Assembly: GCA_024231695.1 (NCBI GenBank)
Contig: JAAEQF010000587.1
Coordinates: forward strand, 1-64,000
From: FCB group bacterium
Lineage (GTDB): Bacteria; Zixibacteria; MSB-5A5; GN15; JAAZOE01
DNA: 64,000 nt
Reading direction: 5' to 3'
Position 1 is the first letter of the stretch. Each line of letters starts with the position of its first letter. Below the pieces are notes generated by a model. That model was not told where the DNA came from, searched no databases, and was given only the letters and a program-made list of their open reading frames with translations. Positions 43,195 to 51,254 of the stretch are shown piece after piece. A program made the translations under genes and the position numbers.

Positions 43195-43602
43195 ATGAAA
43201 TTGTCAGAGTTTCTTAAAATTACTAATGCGCAGGAATCATCCATTAAAAATATTACTGCGGATGATGCTATGGCGGCGGTGAAGCAAGATGGCTACGAGA
43301 TCCGGCACGTTAAGGAACAGACACCTAATATTTGTATGGCGGCGGTGAAGAAAGATAGCTACGCGCTCCAGTACGTGAAGGAGCAAACGCCCGAAATATG
43401 TATGGCGGCGGTGAAACAAAGTGGCTACGCGCTCCGGTATGTGAAGGAGCAGACGCCCGAAATATGTATGGCGTCGGTGAAGAAAGATGGCTACGCGCTC
43501 CAGTACGTGAAGGAGCAAACGCCCGAAATATGTATGGCGTCGGTGAAGAAAAATGGCTACGCGATTGAGTTTGTTGACAAGTCAATTTTTGAGCCAGAAT
43601 AA
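43195..43602 (+). CDS. DUF4116-like repeat protein
   Basis: ATG 43195 is at good distance from GGAGG (43183-43187); ATG 43189 overlaps it. The 135-residue protein consists of ~25 residues and then four full and one partial 22-residue repeats with the pattern M-A-A-V-K-x-x-G-Y-A-L-x-Y-V-K-E-Q-T-P-E-I-C. This is the helical repeat of DUF4116 proteins, found in some bacteria and giant viruses, function unknown. The 66-bp DNA units are almost identical, so the gene is probably growing and shrinking. Its place in the recombination operon gives no further hint. Confidence 0.75.
   Translation: MKLSEFLKITNAQESSIKNITADDAMAAVKQDGYEIRHVKEQTPNICMAAVKKDSYALQYVKEQTPEICMAAVKQSGYALRYVKEQTPEICMASVKKDGYALQYVKEQTPEICMASVKKNGYAIEFVDKSIFEPE
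43270..43602 (+). repeat. 66-bp tandem repeats in DUF4116 gene
   Basis: Units start at 43270, 43336, 43402, 43468 and 43534 (last partial). Near-identity in DNA suggests recent expansion. Confidence 0.85.
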
Positions 43603-43638
43603 CAACAAAACGCGCATAGCGCGGGAAAGATTAATACA

Positions 43639-44772
43639 ATGGTAGACACACAAATTTATACTCCGGAATCTTTAGCAACAAATGGACATTCCGACACGGG
43701 CGAAATCATGAGCGCTCAGGGTGGAATGGACGTAGAATCTAGCCGAGCGATTGCAAGCGTTCAAGCATCGATGGTGATGGCGGCAAAGAGGCCTCGGCGG
43801 GAAATCGCTTCTTGGAAAAGAATGAAGGCTGCCTGTAGCCGTCTTCGTTTTGCAGAAAAGGCATTGTTTGCATATCGGCGTGGCGGGACGCTTGTTTCTG
43901 GTCCAACGATTCGCTTGGCAGAATCCCTTGCCTCGGCCTGGGGAAATCTCGATATGGGGTTTAAGGTTATTGAAAAGCTTGAAGGTGGTCACCTTGTCCA
44001 AGTTTTCTGCCATGATCTCGAATCGAATTTGAGGGTATCAAGAGAACTCATTATAAGCAAAAATAGATATATGGGCGGTGATCTATTGAAAGCAGAGCGG
44101 GACATCGCAGAAAATATTTCCTCGGTAGCTCAACGAAACGTAAGGAACGTCGTCCTTCAATGCTTGCCGGCGGATTTAGTAGAAGATGCGATCTCACAAT
44201 GCCAAAAAACAATGGCGAAAGGAGATGGCCGGCCGTTGCAAACACGCATTCGTGACGCCGTTGTAAGTTTTGAGGAGATAGGCATTAGTGTTGCGATGCT
44301 GGAGGATTTTCTGGGGCACAATATGGAAGCAACTGAACCGCTTGAGATCCCCAAATTGCAGGGCGCTTATCAATCGATCACATCAGGAATGGCAAAGCGA
44401 GAAGAGCTATTCAATATTGCTGCGGATCTACCGGCGCCGGTGGAAAAAAAGAAAAAAGTTCAAACCGTAGAGCCGAGCAAAACCGAAAAAAGCACCAACG
44501 ACAAAATACGAGACGCACTACAAGCAGAAAAAGAAGGGCGAACACCGTCCGGAAAAGATCCGTCAGCGCATGTGCCCACAACGGACGAGATTAATGAAGA
44601 AGAGTTGGTAGCAATTCAACAACGCGAGATGGAAGAATATGAAGCGGCACAATATGAGCGTGGACGGGGAAAAGAAGACAACAACGATAATGGTGAATTA
44701 CCACTCGATTACACACCAAAAACGGCAAGGAAACCACGGCAAGCCAGAGGCATGAAGACAAAGGGGGTGTGA
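43639..44772 (+). CDS. Conserved recombination-module protein, annealing-protein candidate
   Basis: A 377-residue protein with GCGGGAAAG before its ATG. The core (residues ~35-255) with ACSRLRFAEKALFAYRRGG, SGPTIRLAESLASAWGN, a HDLESNLRVSREL strand and VLQCLPADLVEDAISQC is a conserved phage family that usually travels with RecB-type nucleases. The role as single-strand annealing or recombination mediator is suggested by this context rather than by a motif I can verify. The C-terminal ~110 residues are charged and probably unstructured, ending in a basic stretch. Confidence 0.6.
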   Translation: MVDTQIYTPESLATNGHSDTGEIMSAQGGMDVESSRAIASVQASMVMAAKRPRREIASWKRMKAACSRLRFAEKALFAYRRGGTLVSGPTIRLAESLASAWGNLDMGFKVIEKLEGGHLVQVFCHDLESNLRVSRELIISKNRYMGGDLLKAERDIAENISSVAQRNVRNVVLQCLPADLVEDAISQCQKTMAKGDGRPLQTRIRDAVVSFEEIGISVAMLEDFLGHNMEATEPLEIPKLQGAYQSITSGMAKREELFNIAADLPAPVEKKKKVQTVEPSKTEKSTNDKIRDALQAEKEGRTPSGKDPSAHVPTTDEINEEELVAIQQREMEEYEAAQYERGRGKEDNNDNGELPLDYTPKTARKPRQARGMKTKGV

Positions 44773-45332
44773 TGCCCAAACGTAATATTATAGATGCTCT
44801 TTCGCAATTAATTTTTTGCAAAAATACGAATCCACCACCGTCGCGTATTGATAAAGGGCTTCCTCCTTATCTGAAAGCACCACCGAGATCTACGCATAGA
44901 TCCAAACAATTAAGGAGTGTGGACGAGCTAATGGAAGGCGTTGATGGATGGAGAACAGAGTTGGTAGAGGATCGATACCAAATCCAAAAATGCATAGGCT
45001 TTTCGTCAGCAGTAGATTTGAGATTAAATAATAGTTGTTCAAATTGTCCAAATTATGCCTTAGAAATTAAGGATGTCGCTTTAGGAATAAATTACAATCG
45101 TGGTTGTCGTTTGGTAGATTGGATGCCATTTCCAGTACGGACTTATAAAAACGTTTGTATGTTACATTCTTTGCTTCCGTTTAGGATGTCATTCGAAAAT
45201 ACTTATTTAGATTATTGGAATTTGGACAAAAAACAAGTTTTGGCAGTGGAAGAGGTTATTAAAATACTTTATAGCAATAAATATTTTATAGAAAAAGTGA
45301 AACAAAAAGAAGGGAACGGCAAAAATGAATAG
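44772..45332 (+). CDS. Hypothetical protein with a possible Cys cluster
   Basis: A 186-residue protein; ATG 44772 overlaps the preceding TGA. It has a polar start with Pro/Lys/Arg, then C-x5-C-x2-C-type spacing around NSCSNCPNYAL, and further Cys at CRLVD and VCMLH. A small metal-binding or Fe-S fold is possible. Located inside the recombination operon; its base composition is more AT-rich than neighbours. Not recognised. Confidence 0.6.
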   Translation: MPKRNIIDALSQLIFCKNTNPPPSRIDKGLPPYLKAPPRSTHRSKQLRSVDELMEGVDGWRTELVEDRYQIQKCIGFSSAVDLRLNNSCSNCPNYALEIKDVALGINYNRGCRLVDWMPFPVRTYKNVCMLHSLLPFRMSFENTYLDYWNLDKKQVLAVEEVIKILYSNKYFIEKVKQKEGNGKNE

Positions 45333-46596
45333 TGAAAAAGCAAAATTAGTAAAATTTGAGGTCAACAATATAGCATGTATCAGATTTGCAGAAGTCGAAT
45401 TCACTGAAAATGACAATCTTGTTGTGGTCGGTGGTAAAAACGGTTCAGGGAAATCATCCCTTTTACAGGCTTTAATGTTTGCCTTTGAGGGTAAAAAAGG
45501 GATGGAGAAAGACCCGCTTAGATATGGCGCAGACAAGGGATTCGTAAAAGTGACTTTAGGGGGAAACGAATTTCAGATCCGCCGTGCGATAACAGAAAAA
45601 AGCGAGACATTGACCGTTAAGGGGCCCGACGGAAAAAACATCACATCCCCGCAAAAAGTGTTGAACGAAATTATAGGTTCAATAGGTATCGACCCAAGTA
45701 TCATCTGGCAGATGAGCGGCCCCCAAATTTCACAGACGTTGCGTGATTCGATGGGGATAGATTTATCAGAATTGGATACCAAGGAAAAAAAGGCTGTCGA
45801 CGCCAGAAAAATAGCGAATGCAAAGACCAAAAAAATTGCTGCTATTGTTGAGGCTGCCGAATACCATGAGGGTGTGCCGGATGAAAAACAATCGGCGTCG
45901 GAACTTGTATCTGAGTTCAGTGATGCTGAGAAGTACAACAAAACTATCGATAATGCTAGAAATGCATTTGATGGCGGTATCAAACGATACAATGAGATCG
46001 ACGTTGAAATAAATAATTTGCAGGAACGGATAAATGCACTTTGTGCTGAGTCAGAACAACTCAAAGTGGAATCTGAAAAAGCTAATGAATTTTTAGCATC
46101 AAACGAATATGTTGATTTGGAATCTATCCGAATAAAAATGGTAAACGTCGAAGCTATCAACGAAAAAGTAGAGGCAAACAAGCGTCATTTAGAATTGACA
46201 AAAGAGCTTTCCGATTCTAAATCGAAAGCGACTGTTTTAGACAAAGAAGTAAAGGCGGTTCGACAGGATAAACTTGACTTGATCGCTTCGTCTCAATTCC
46301 CTCTAGATGGTGTTGAGTTTGACTCGGACGGCCAGTTGATACTTGACGAAAAGCCGTGGCACGCTTGGTCTGATGGGGAGCGCCTCCTTGCATCTTTTGA
46401 GATAGCGGCGGCCATGTCCCCGGGGGTTAATGCCGTAGTATTAAGGCAGGGGGCTTTATTTGACGAGGATGCAAAAAAGGTCATAGCCGATATTGCGAAA
46501 GAAAAAGGATATATCGTTCTGATGGAGGTCGTTGGTGAAAGTAACGACGTTCAGATTATAATGGATAACGGCCAGGTGAAAGACCAAAGGGGATAA
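45325..46596 (+). CDS. SMC/RecF-like ATPase
   Basis: A 423-residue protein overlapping the previous gene by eight bases, with GGGAACGG leader. Walker A is GGKNGSGKSS (~37-46), followed by LQALMFAFEGKKG. A coiled coil spans ~150-320, and the head closes with SDGERLLASFEIAAA, a variant of the ABC signature (LSGGE), and AVVLRQGALFDEDAKKV where Walker B is expected. Such short SMC-like proteins with a short coil are common in phage recombination operons (SbcC/RecF-like) and probably handle DNA ends with the nuclease. Walker B lacks the usual row of aliphatics directly before Asp-Glu. Confidence 0.75.
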   Translation: MNSEKAKLVKFEVNNIACIRFAEVEFTENDNLVVVGGKNGSGKSSLLQALMFAFEGKKGMEKDPLRYGADKGFVKVTLGGNEFQIRRAITEKSETLTVKGPDGKNITSPQKVLNEIIGSIGIDPSIIWQMSGPQISQTLRDSMGIDLSELDTKEKKAVDARKIANAKTKKIAAIVEAAEYHEGVPDEKQSASELVSEFSDAEKYNKTIDNARNAFDGGIKRYNEIDVEINNLQERINALCAESEQLKVESEKANEFLASNEYVDLESIRIKMVNVEAINEKVEANKRHLELTKELSDSKSKATVLDKEVKAVRQDKLDLIASSQFPLDGVEFDSDGQLILDEKPWHAWSDGERLLASFEIAAAMSPGVNAVVLRQGALFDEDAKKVIADIAKEKGYIVLMEVVGESNDVQIIMDNGQVKDQRG

Positions 46597-46651
46597 CCGG
46601 TTTGACAATTTTAAATTGTTCAGTAGTACTTTAAATAGAAAGGAAAAGGCA

Positions 46652-47074
46652 ATGGTTGAAGCAGTGGAATTTGCACGTAAATACAAGGGAAAACTGACTG
46701 TCATCAAGGCAGACGGCGACAGAGTGGAATTGGTTCTAAACAAACTCGACGAACTCCGGATCGAGCCTAACAAAAAAGGCGTCATGGAGTTTAAAAAGAT
46801 GACTGCCAGATGCGCCGTTAGAAGGGGACGGAAGTTGTTAGTTGATGAGTTCAATGGAGTATCGAACAAGGTGACGCTGGAATTGGAGTTATTCGACATC
46901 GACGATGAACCTGCTGGCGTTGTCGTTGTCGACCCGGCAACCATCGAAAGCGCTGCGTCTGGTTCCGCACTTATCGGAGAAGTGAAACAAGACATGGTTG
47001 ATTGCAACCACGAAGGTCTTGTATGGGAGGAAATCACCTTCCTGCCTAAAAGTGCCAGTATGCGCAACGATTAA
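46652..47074 (+). CDS. Hypothetical recombination-module protein
   Basis: ATG 46652 is preceded by AGGAAAAGG; the upstream TTG 46616 lacks a site. The 140-residue protein is beta-rich, Val/Glu/Lys-rich with an acidic middle (LELELFDIDDEPAG). The family is not recognised. It is the last gene of the operon and is followed by the terminator at 47246. Confidence 0.65.
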   Translation: MVEAVEFARKYKGKLTVIKADGDRVELVLNKLDELRIEPNKKGVMEFKKMTARCAVRRGRKLLVDEFNGVSNKVTLELELFDIDDEPAGVVVVDPATIESAASGSALIGEVKQDMVDCNHEGLVWEEITFLPKSASMRND

Positions 47075-47245
47075 ACATAATAATCCAAATACAAAACGTT
47101 AAATTATTGGTTTGGGCGAGAAAGACGTGCTATAAAAAGAGTACTCTAGCTACTCTTTTCGTAGTGCTTAAAGTCACGATGGCAGTCGTGGCCCTTTTCG
47201 TTCAGCTTCACGCCAACTATCGATTCTTTTTCATGTACACATAAA

Positions 47246-47276
47246 AAAAGGCCGCTACTTGCAATAGCGACCTTTT
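47246..47276. terminator. Bidirectional intrinsic terminator
   Basis: AAAAGGCCGCTA (47246-47257) pairs with TAGCGACCTTTT (47265-47276) with one mismatch around a 7-base loop; A-run before and T-run after serve both strands. It lies between the convergent genes ending at 47074 (+) and 47367 (-). Confidence 0.75.
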
Positions 47277-47366
47277 ACGCGTTGGCTATTCACCTTGACG
47301 ACACCGTATAATCATCCTTTTTATAAATAAAGGTCGGAATGCCGTCAAGCATTCATTTTTTTATAT

Positions 47367-47744
47367 TTAGTATCCCATTTGTTTTTTCATAGATCTGCGG
47401 TGGGTCTCGTATTCTTGGTCAATTTTAGCGGACTCTTTTTCAGTTTTTAGTTTTTCTTGCCATTCCTCGGTAGATTCGATTTCCGCGATAGCGGCTTCGA
47501 TTTTATCAAGGATTTCTTGTTTCATCGCCAGGCATCCAATTTTGGCGGCGAATACGGGATGGTTTAGTTTTTCGGGTTTGCCATAACCAATATGTGAGTT
47601 ATCGACATATGCATCAATGTCGAAGTCACAACATTTTACTGTGATTTGATCTCCATCTACGTTGATATTTTCTTTGGTGTTTAAAGTTAGTTTTACTTCG
47701 GCGTTTTGGTTGTTGCTAGTTTTCCATGTGATTATTTTTTTCAT
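47367..47744 (-). CDS. Hypothetical protein, convergent with recombination operon
   Basis: ATG 47744 with GGGGAACA leader is preferred; the frame is open further upstream to 47930 but crosses its own promoter region. The 125-residue protein has a beta-rich first half (ITWKTSNNQNAEVKLTLN, DQITVKCCDFDIDAYVDN) and a helical acid/basic second half (MKQEILDKIEAAIAEIE). Not recognised. Reverse orientation beside the antirepressor control region recalls genes of a genetic switch, but there is no HTH. Confidence 0.6.
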   Translation of the reverse strand: MKKIITWKTSNNQNAEVKLTLNTKENINVDGDQITVKCCDFDIDAYVDNSHIGYGKPEKLNHPVFAAKIGCLAMKQEILDKIEAAIAEIESTEEWQEKLKTEKESAKIDQEYETHRRSMKKQMGY

Positions 47745-47798
47745 TGTGTTCCCCGTTTCGTTGTTTGTTTTGTGTGTTGCGTTGTTCATGAGTATCAA

Positions 47799-47825
47799 CT
47801 TATAGCACATTGTGTATAGTGTCAA
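47799..47825 (-). promoter_or_regulatory. Promoter of reverse gene at 47744, with dyad
   Basis: On the reverse strand TTGACA (47820-47825) and TATAAG (47799-47804), 15 bases apart (short). The spacer holds CACA-T-TGTG (47806-47814), flanked by near-symmetric TATA, a possible operator that would compete with polymerase. Confidence 0.5.
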
Positions 47826-47873
47826 CCTTTTTTTGTAGTTCCTACTTATTTTTTTGTGTTTTTTAGAAAAACC

Positions 47874-47901
47874 TTGACGGAAGTATCTGATTCGGTAATC
47901 T
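47874..47901 (+). promoter_or_regulatory. Promoter of antirepressor leader
   Basis: TTGACG (47874-47879) and TAATCT (47896-47901) are 16 bases apart. A start about seven bases later puts the 5' end of the RNA at ~47908, exactly where the first self-complementary helix begins. Confidence 0.7.
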
Positions 47902-47907
47902 AGAACA

Positions 47908-47970
47908 GTGCAGCCCGCAAAACTGCGCAACTTTGAAATTTTAAGATCTTCCGATGAGTTACCGAGTTTT
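47908..47970 (+). ncRNA. Candidate c4-type antisense RNA
   Basis: Transcribed from the promoter at 47874. Segment A (47908-47921) and segment B (47945-47966) are complementary to A' (47978-47991; 14 bp, one G-U) and B' (47998-48019; 22 bp, three G-U) just downstream, in the order A-B-A'-B'. Segment A sits in a small hairpin of its own: GTGCAG pairs with CTGCGC and leaves CCCGCAAAA in the loop. In phages P1 and P7 the c4 RNA has two segments complementary to the leader of the antirepressor gene ant, is cut from the same transcript and blocks ant translation. The layout here, ahead of a KilA-type antirepressor, is the same. Sequence match to c4 was not tested. Confidence 0.7.
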
Positions 47971-47977
47971 CCCTACC

Positions 47978-48036
47978 TTTGCGGGCTGTACGTTGAGCTC
48001 GGTGGCTCATCGGAGGATCCTATTTTTAAGGAGGTA
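47978..48036 (+). promoter_or_regulatory. Target leader of antirepressor gene (A', B' and ribosome site)
   Basis: Contains A' (47978-47991), B' (47998-48019), a T-rich stretch (48021-48027) and the strong AAGGAGGT site (48029-48036). The B-B' helix followed by TATTTTT could also act as an intrinsic terminator. A short frame from TTG 47993 or GTG 48002 to TAA 48038-48040 runs through B' and ends two bases before the antirepressor ATG, comparable in position to icd of P1; it has no strong ribosome site. Confidence 0.6.
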
Positions 48037-48041
48037 TTAAA

Positions 48042-48920
48042 ATGACAGACATTGTAAAATTCAATTTCTATGGTGATGAGCTTGAATGTGTGAAGGACGA
48101 CGAGGATCTTTGGGTCTCTGTCCGGCGGATGTGTGAACCACTTGGAATTGATCACGACAATCAACGCGTCAAGCTGAAAAAAAAATCTTGGGCACGCACG
48201 GTGCTAATCACCGCGCACGATGCAAACAACCGAAAACAATCACAATTTTTTATTCATGTTGATAGTGTGCCAATGTGGTTGGCGACTATTGACGAAAAAC
48301 GCGTATCAGAACATGTTCAGCTTAAACTAATCAAGTTTCAACTCGAGGCTGCCAAAGCCTTGCGGGATCATTTCTTCGATCACAAGATTTCAATTCCAGA
48401 CAACCTCGAGGATGCTTTATTGCTGGCAGCGTCTCTTGAGGGCGAACGAAAGAAACTGAAGGCCCGCGTCGAAGCCGACCGGCCAAAGGTAGAGTTCGCC
48501 AAACGGATCGAGACATCGGAACAAACCTATTCATTGTCGGCGGCGTCCAAGGTGCTCAACAACGAAGGTATTGGATTCGGCCGTCAGCAGCTCTGCAACT
48601 TTCTTCGGTACATGGGGCACCTGTTCCGCAACTCAAGGAAAGAACTTGAGCCGATGCAGGATTGTATTGACCGAGGATATTTCGAATATAAATTTGGCGA
48701 ACGTTACGAATTCAAGAATAACGTTAAAACAGGTCGCAAGCTACGATATGGGGCGACAACGGTGACCGGCAAGGGGTTAGTGTGGATAAAAAGCCTCATG
48801 GAACGTTACCCGGACTTGGTTGATTCTGTGTTGAATCAGAGCGCTATCATCCACAAATCAGCGCATAAAAATCGTGAATGCCGAAGGGCTAGTATCCATT
48901 CTGTGAGAAAAAAACGTTGA
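48042..48920 (+). CDS. Antirepressor (P22 Ant N-terminal + KilAC-type C-terminal)
   Basis: A 292-residue protein. Residues ~5-110 follow the P22 AR N-terminal pattern (GDELECVKDDEDLWVSVRRM, GIDHDNQRVKLKKKSWA, VDSVPMWLATID, LIKFQLEAAKAL) and residues ~155-260 the KilAC/ANT pattern (SLSAASKVLNNEGIGFGRQQL, FLRYMGHLF, TGKGLVWIKSL). Such proteins bind the phage repressor and start lytic growth. The strong ribosome site is set behind a c4-like leader. Likely target: the regulator at 41697 (inference). The C-terminus is basic. Confidence 0.85.
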   Translation: MTDIVKFNFYGDELECVKDDEDLWVSVRRMCEPLGIDHDNQRVKLKKKSWARTVLITAHDANNRKQSQFFIHVDSVPMWLATIDEKRVSEHVQLKLIKFQLEAAKALRDHFFDHKISIPDNLEDALLLAASLEGERKKLKARVEADRPKVEFAKRIETSEQTYSLSAASKVLNNEGIGFGRQQLCNFLRYMGHLFRNSRKELEPMQDCIDRGYFEYKFGERYEFKNNVKTGRKLRYGATTVTGKGLVWIKSLMERYPDLVDSVLNQSAIIHKSAHKNRECRRASIHSVRKKR

Positions 48921-48944
48921 CAGCGTTGCATTGCGTAATACATA
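48917..48944 (+). promoter_or_regulatory. Promoter before replication genes
   Basis: TTGACA (48917-48922), 16 bases, TACATA (48939-48944), overlapping the antirepressor stop. The stretch behind it has a direct repeat (GACAGCGTTGCAT and GACAGCGTCGCAT, starting 48919 and 48969), possibly a binding site. Confidence 0.6.
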
Positions 48945-48995
48945 ATGCCGCAACGAAATAACAACGCGACAGCGTCGCATAGCAAAGGTTTTGGC

Positions 48996-49400
48996 ATGAA
49001 TGAATACATTTTTATTCCTACTTCGATTTTGGACTCTTCTGTATGGCAAGAACCACCTCATATCCGGTTAACGTGGATTACAATGATGTTGATGGAAAAC
49101 AAAAAAGGCGTTGTTGAGGCGTCAATACCAGGCCTTGCCAGGCGCGTAGGGGTTACCGTGGCAGAATGTATTGAGTCATTAGATTTTTTAAAAAATCCTG
49201 ACGAATACAATATTTCTAAGAACTTCGAAGGACGGCGAATAAAAGAAACGTCTGAGGGGTGGATTATTTTAGAACACGATAAACATTCTGCGAAGTTGCA
49301 AAAGCAACGAACCCAGAGTGCAGAAAGGGGCCGGCGTTTTCGTGAACGAAAAAAGGAACGTGAAAAAGAGCGAATGCAAAGTGGAAAGTGTGAAAAATGA
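48996..49400 (+). CDS. Phage replication-organiser protein, N-terminal type
   Basis: ATG 48996 matches the usual family start (MNEYIFIPTSILDSS); an upstream ATG 48945 would add 17 unlike residues. The 134 residues have the winged-helix pattern VWQEPPHIRLTWITMMLMENKKGVVEASIPGLARRV, GVTVAECIESLDFL and a final GWIILEH strand, common in phage replication operons. The last ~30 residues are strongly basic (KLQKQRTQ, RFRERKKEREKER). It overlaps the next gene, a second such protein, by four bases. Origin recognition or helicase recruitment is inferred. Confidence 0.7.
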   Translation: MNEYIFIPTSILDSSVWQEPPHIRLTWITMMLMENKKGVVEASIPGLARRVGVTVAECIESLDFLKNPDEYNISKNFEGRRIKETSEGWIILEHDKHSAKLQKQRTQSAERGRRFRERKKEREKERMQSGKCEK

Positions 49401-50446
49401 GACCACCTTACACATGCGTATATCGCGAGATTTGGGATGATGAATCATTTTGGGTGATGTCAGAGATTGGAAGGCTGGTTTATTTTTACGTTTTAACAGC
49501 ACCTATGGGGAATGGATTAGGATGTTTTAAGGCCGGTATGGCCGCGATGATAGAGGAATCTAGAATTCCAGAAAAACGATTTGTGGAAGGGTTCAACGAA
49601 GGGTTGACGAAAGGGTTATTCAAATACGATAATCGGCACAGAGTAATTCTCATCCCTAAATATTTTGAACGAAATCCACCAATCAATCCGAATGGGATCG
49701 TAGCGATGAGTAAAGAGTATGTTAAAATTCCTGATTGTGGGCTTAAACATGAATGTTACCATATAGTTAGGGTATTTGTTGAGTCAAAAAGTGAAGGTTT
49801 CTCAATGCAATTTGAAAGCCGATTTGATGTACCTTCAGCGAACCCTTCGGTAAATGATTCGGCGAATGATTCAGCAAATGATTCGGGCAATGATTCGGGT
49901 AATCATTCAGCGAATGATTCGGCAAATGATTCAGGTAATCATTCGGGTAATGATTCGGCGAATCACCTGGTAACGTATTCCCCTTCCCCTTCCCCTTCCC
50001 TGTCCCCTTCCCTGTCCCCTTCCCTGTCCGATCCCCTGTCCGATCCCAATAAAAATATTAAAAAGAAAATTGCCGATTGTGACGCCGATTTTAATTTTTT
50101 CTGGGCAATTTACCCCAAAAAAGTAGGCAAGAAAGCAGCGATCAACGCGTGGAAAAAATCAAAAAAAGAAAAAAAGAAAAAAGATCGATTGCCAGACGCC
50201 AACACCGTTGTCGATACAATAAGAAACCAAATAGAAGCAAAAAAAGCTATCCGAGCAGCAGGGCAATTTGATGCAGAATGGCCCAATCCTGCCACATGGT
50301 TAAACGAAGGACGGTGGATGGATGAAATTAGCCCACCAGCAACGCAAATAGGTAGGGCTAGACAAAGCGTGGCTTTGAATCAAATAGAACAAGGAAAACA
50401 GGCTTTACAAGAAGCAAGAAGAAAGAGATTAAAACGTGACGAATGA
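49397..50446 (+). CDS. Replication initiator with iteron-like repeats in the gene
   Basis: A 349-residue protein with GGAAAG site in the previous gene. Residues ~1-125 form a winged-helix replisome-organiser domain (YREIWDDESFWVMSEIGRLVYFYVLT). Residues ~152-215 are low complexity: (N-D/H-S-A/G)n and then (SPSPSL)n. The C-terminal ~120 residues have the FWAIYPKKVGKKAAINAWKK and WLNEGRWMDE pattern common to phage replication proteins. As in lambda O, the DNA repeats that encode the linker may be the origin itself. Confidence 0.75.
   Translation: MRPPYTCVYREIWDDESFWVMSEIGRLVYFYVLTAPMGNGLGCFKAGMAAMIEESRIPEKRFVEGFNEGLTKGLFKYDNRHRVILIPKYFERNPPINPNGIVAMSKEYVKIPDCGLKHECYHIVRVFVESKSEGFSMQFESRFDVPSANPSVNDSANDSANDSGNDSGNHSANDSANDSGNHSGNDSANHLVTYSPSPSPSLSPSLSPSLSDPLSDPNKNIKKKIADCDADFNFFWAIYPKKVGKKAAINAWKKSKKEKKKKDRLPDANTVVDTIRNQIEAKKAIRAAGQFDAEWPNPATWLNEGRWMDEISPPATQIGRARQSVALNQIEQGKQALQEARRKRLKRDE
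49853..50075. other. Candidate replication origin (iterons, pyrimidine tract, AT-rich stretch)
   Basis: Nine 12-bp units of the form AATGATTCGGCA/AATCATTCAGGT (49853-49960, a tenth decayed) are followed by a strand-biased C/T tract (49979-50046) and an A/T-rich stretch (50047-50075). The order iterons, then easily melted DNA, inside the initiator gene is that of lambda O/ori. Function is inferred from pattern. Confidence 0.5.
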
Positions 50447-51254
50447 AATCAAAACAAGTGCCGATACGATTGATGCCGTCATGGCAACATTCTGCACCGA
50501 ATATTCACCCCATTTCGCAATCACAATTGAAAGATCCAACTTGTGGCAACGGATGCTATCAAAATTTGCACCTAAAGTTATACAATCCGCTGCACACATA
50601 TTGATGAGTTTGCCCAACGAATTCCCACCACGGATAGGAATGATGCATGATAAATGCGCAAGTATTTCAGAAGGAGAACTGTTTGAGCCTACTAGCAGCG
50701 ATGCATGGGGGAACATTTTGAAAGCCGTCGCTTCGAACTCTCGAGGAGATGACATCAACTTAACCGACATGGAGCGAGCCGCTTACAAAAAAACAGGTGA
50801 CGGAACCCTTGCCGGAATTGGGAAATCCCAAAACATCGACGCAACACGTGCAAATTTTGAAAGGGCGTTCAACGCATTGGTTAAAAAGCAGCGGTTAGAG
50901 CGTGCCATTTCACCTGATATACTGGCATTTGCGAATAGTTGCTCTAAATCGCAAAAGTCGAGACTCACGTCCGGGAACAATGCGATGGAAAGTCAACCCG
51001 AACCACATAGGGATAGGTTTAAGAAGGAAGATATTTTAAAAGAAATCGCAAAGTTTAAAGAAACCGCCCAATTCAAACAAGCCGCTGAGGTTCCTCCATT
51101 TGCCACTCAAGAGCCCTCAATCAAGAATGCGACCAATGACGGCAATAAGTTAACCGAAGAGCAAATAACGGCATTTTTCGGAGGCGATGGGCTATCTAAG
51201 ATAGAGGACATGTTGGGTAAGTCCCTTAACAAAATGAGAAAGGATAATTTATGA
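50436..51254 (+). CDS. Helicase loader-like replication protein
   Basis: GTG 50436 start overlapping the initiator gene by 11 bases. The 272-residue protein has an N-terminal helical domain (TIDAVMATFCTEYSPHF, SNLWQRMLSKFAPKVIQSA and FPPRIGMMHDK) with the pattern of the SPP1 G39P-type helicase-loader/inhibitor, then a polar linker and a C-terminal helical tail (EEQITAFFGGDGLSKIEDML). This would hand the replicative helicase of the host (no phage helicase seen here) to the origin. Confidence is limited by weak family conservation. Confidence 0.6.
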   Translation: MTNEIKTSADTIDAVMATFCTEYSPHFAITIERSNLWQRMLSKFAPKVIQSAAHILMSLPNEFPPRIGMMHDKCASISEGELFEPTSSDAWGNILKAVASNSRGDDINLTDMERAAYKKTGDGTLAGIGKSQNIDATRANFERAFNALVKKQRLERAISPDILAFANSCSKSQKSRLTSGNNAMESQPEPHRDRFKKEDILKEIAKFKETAQFKQAAEVPPFATQEPSIKNATNDGNKLTEEQITAFFGGDGLSKIEDMLGKSLNKMRKDNL

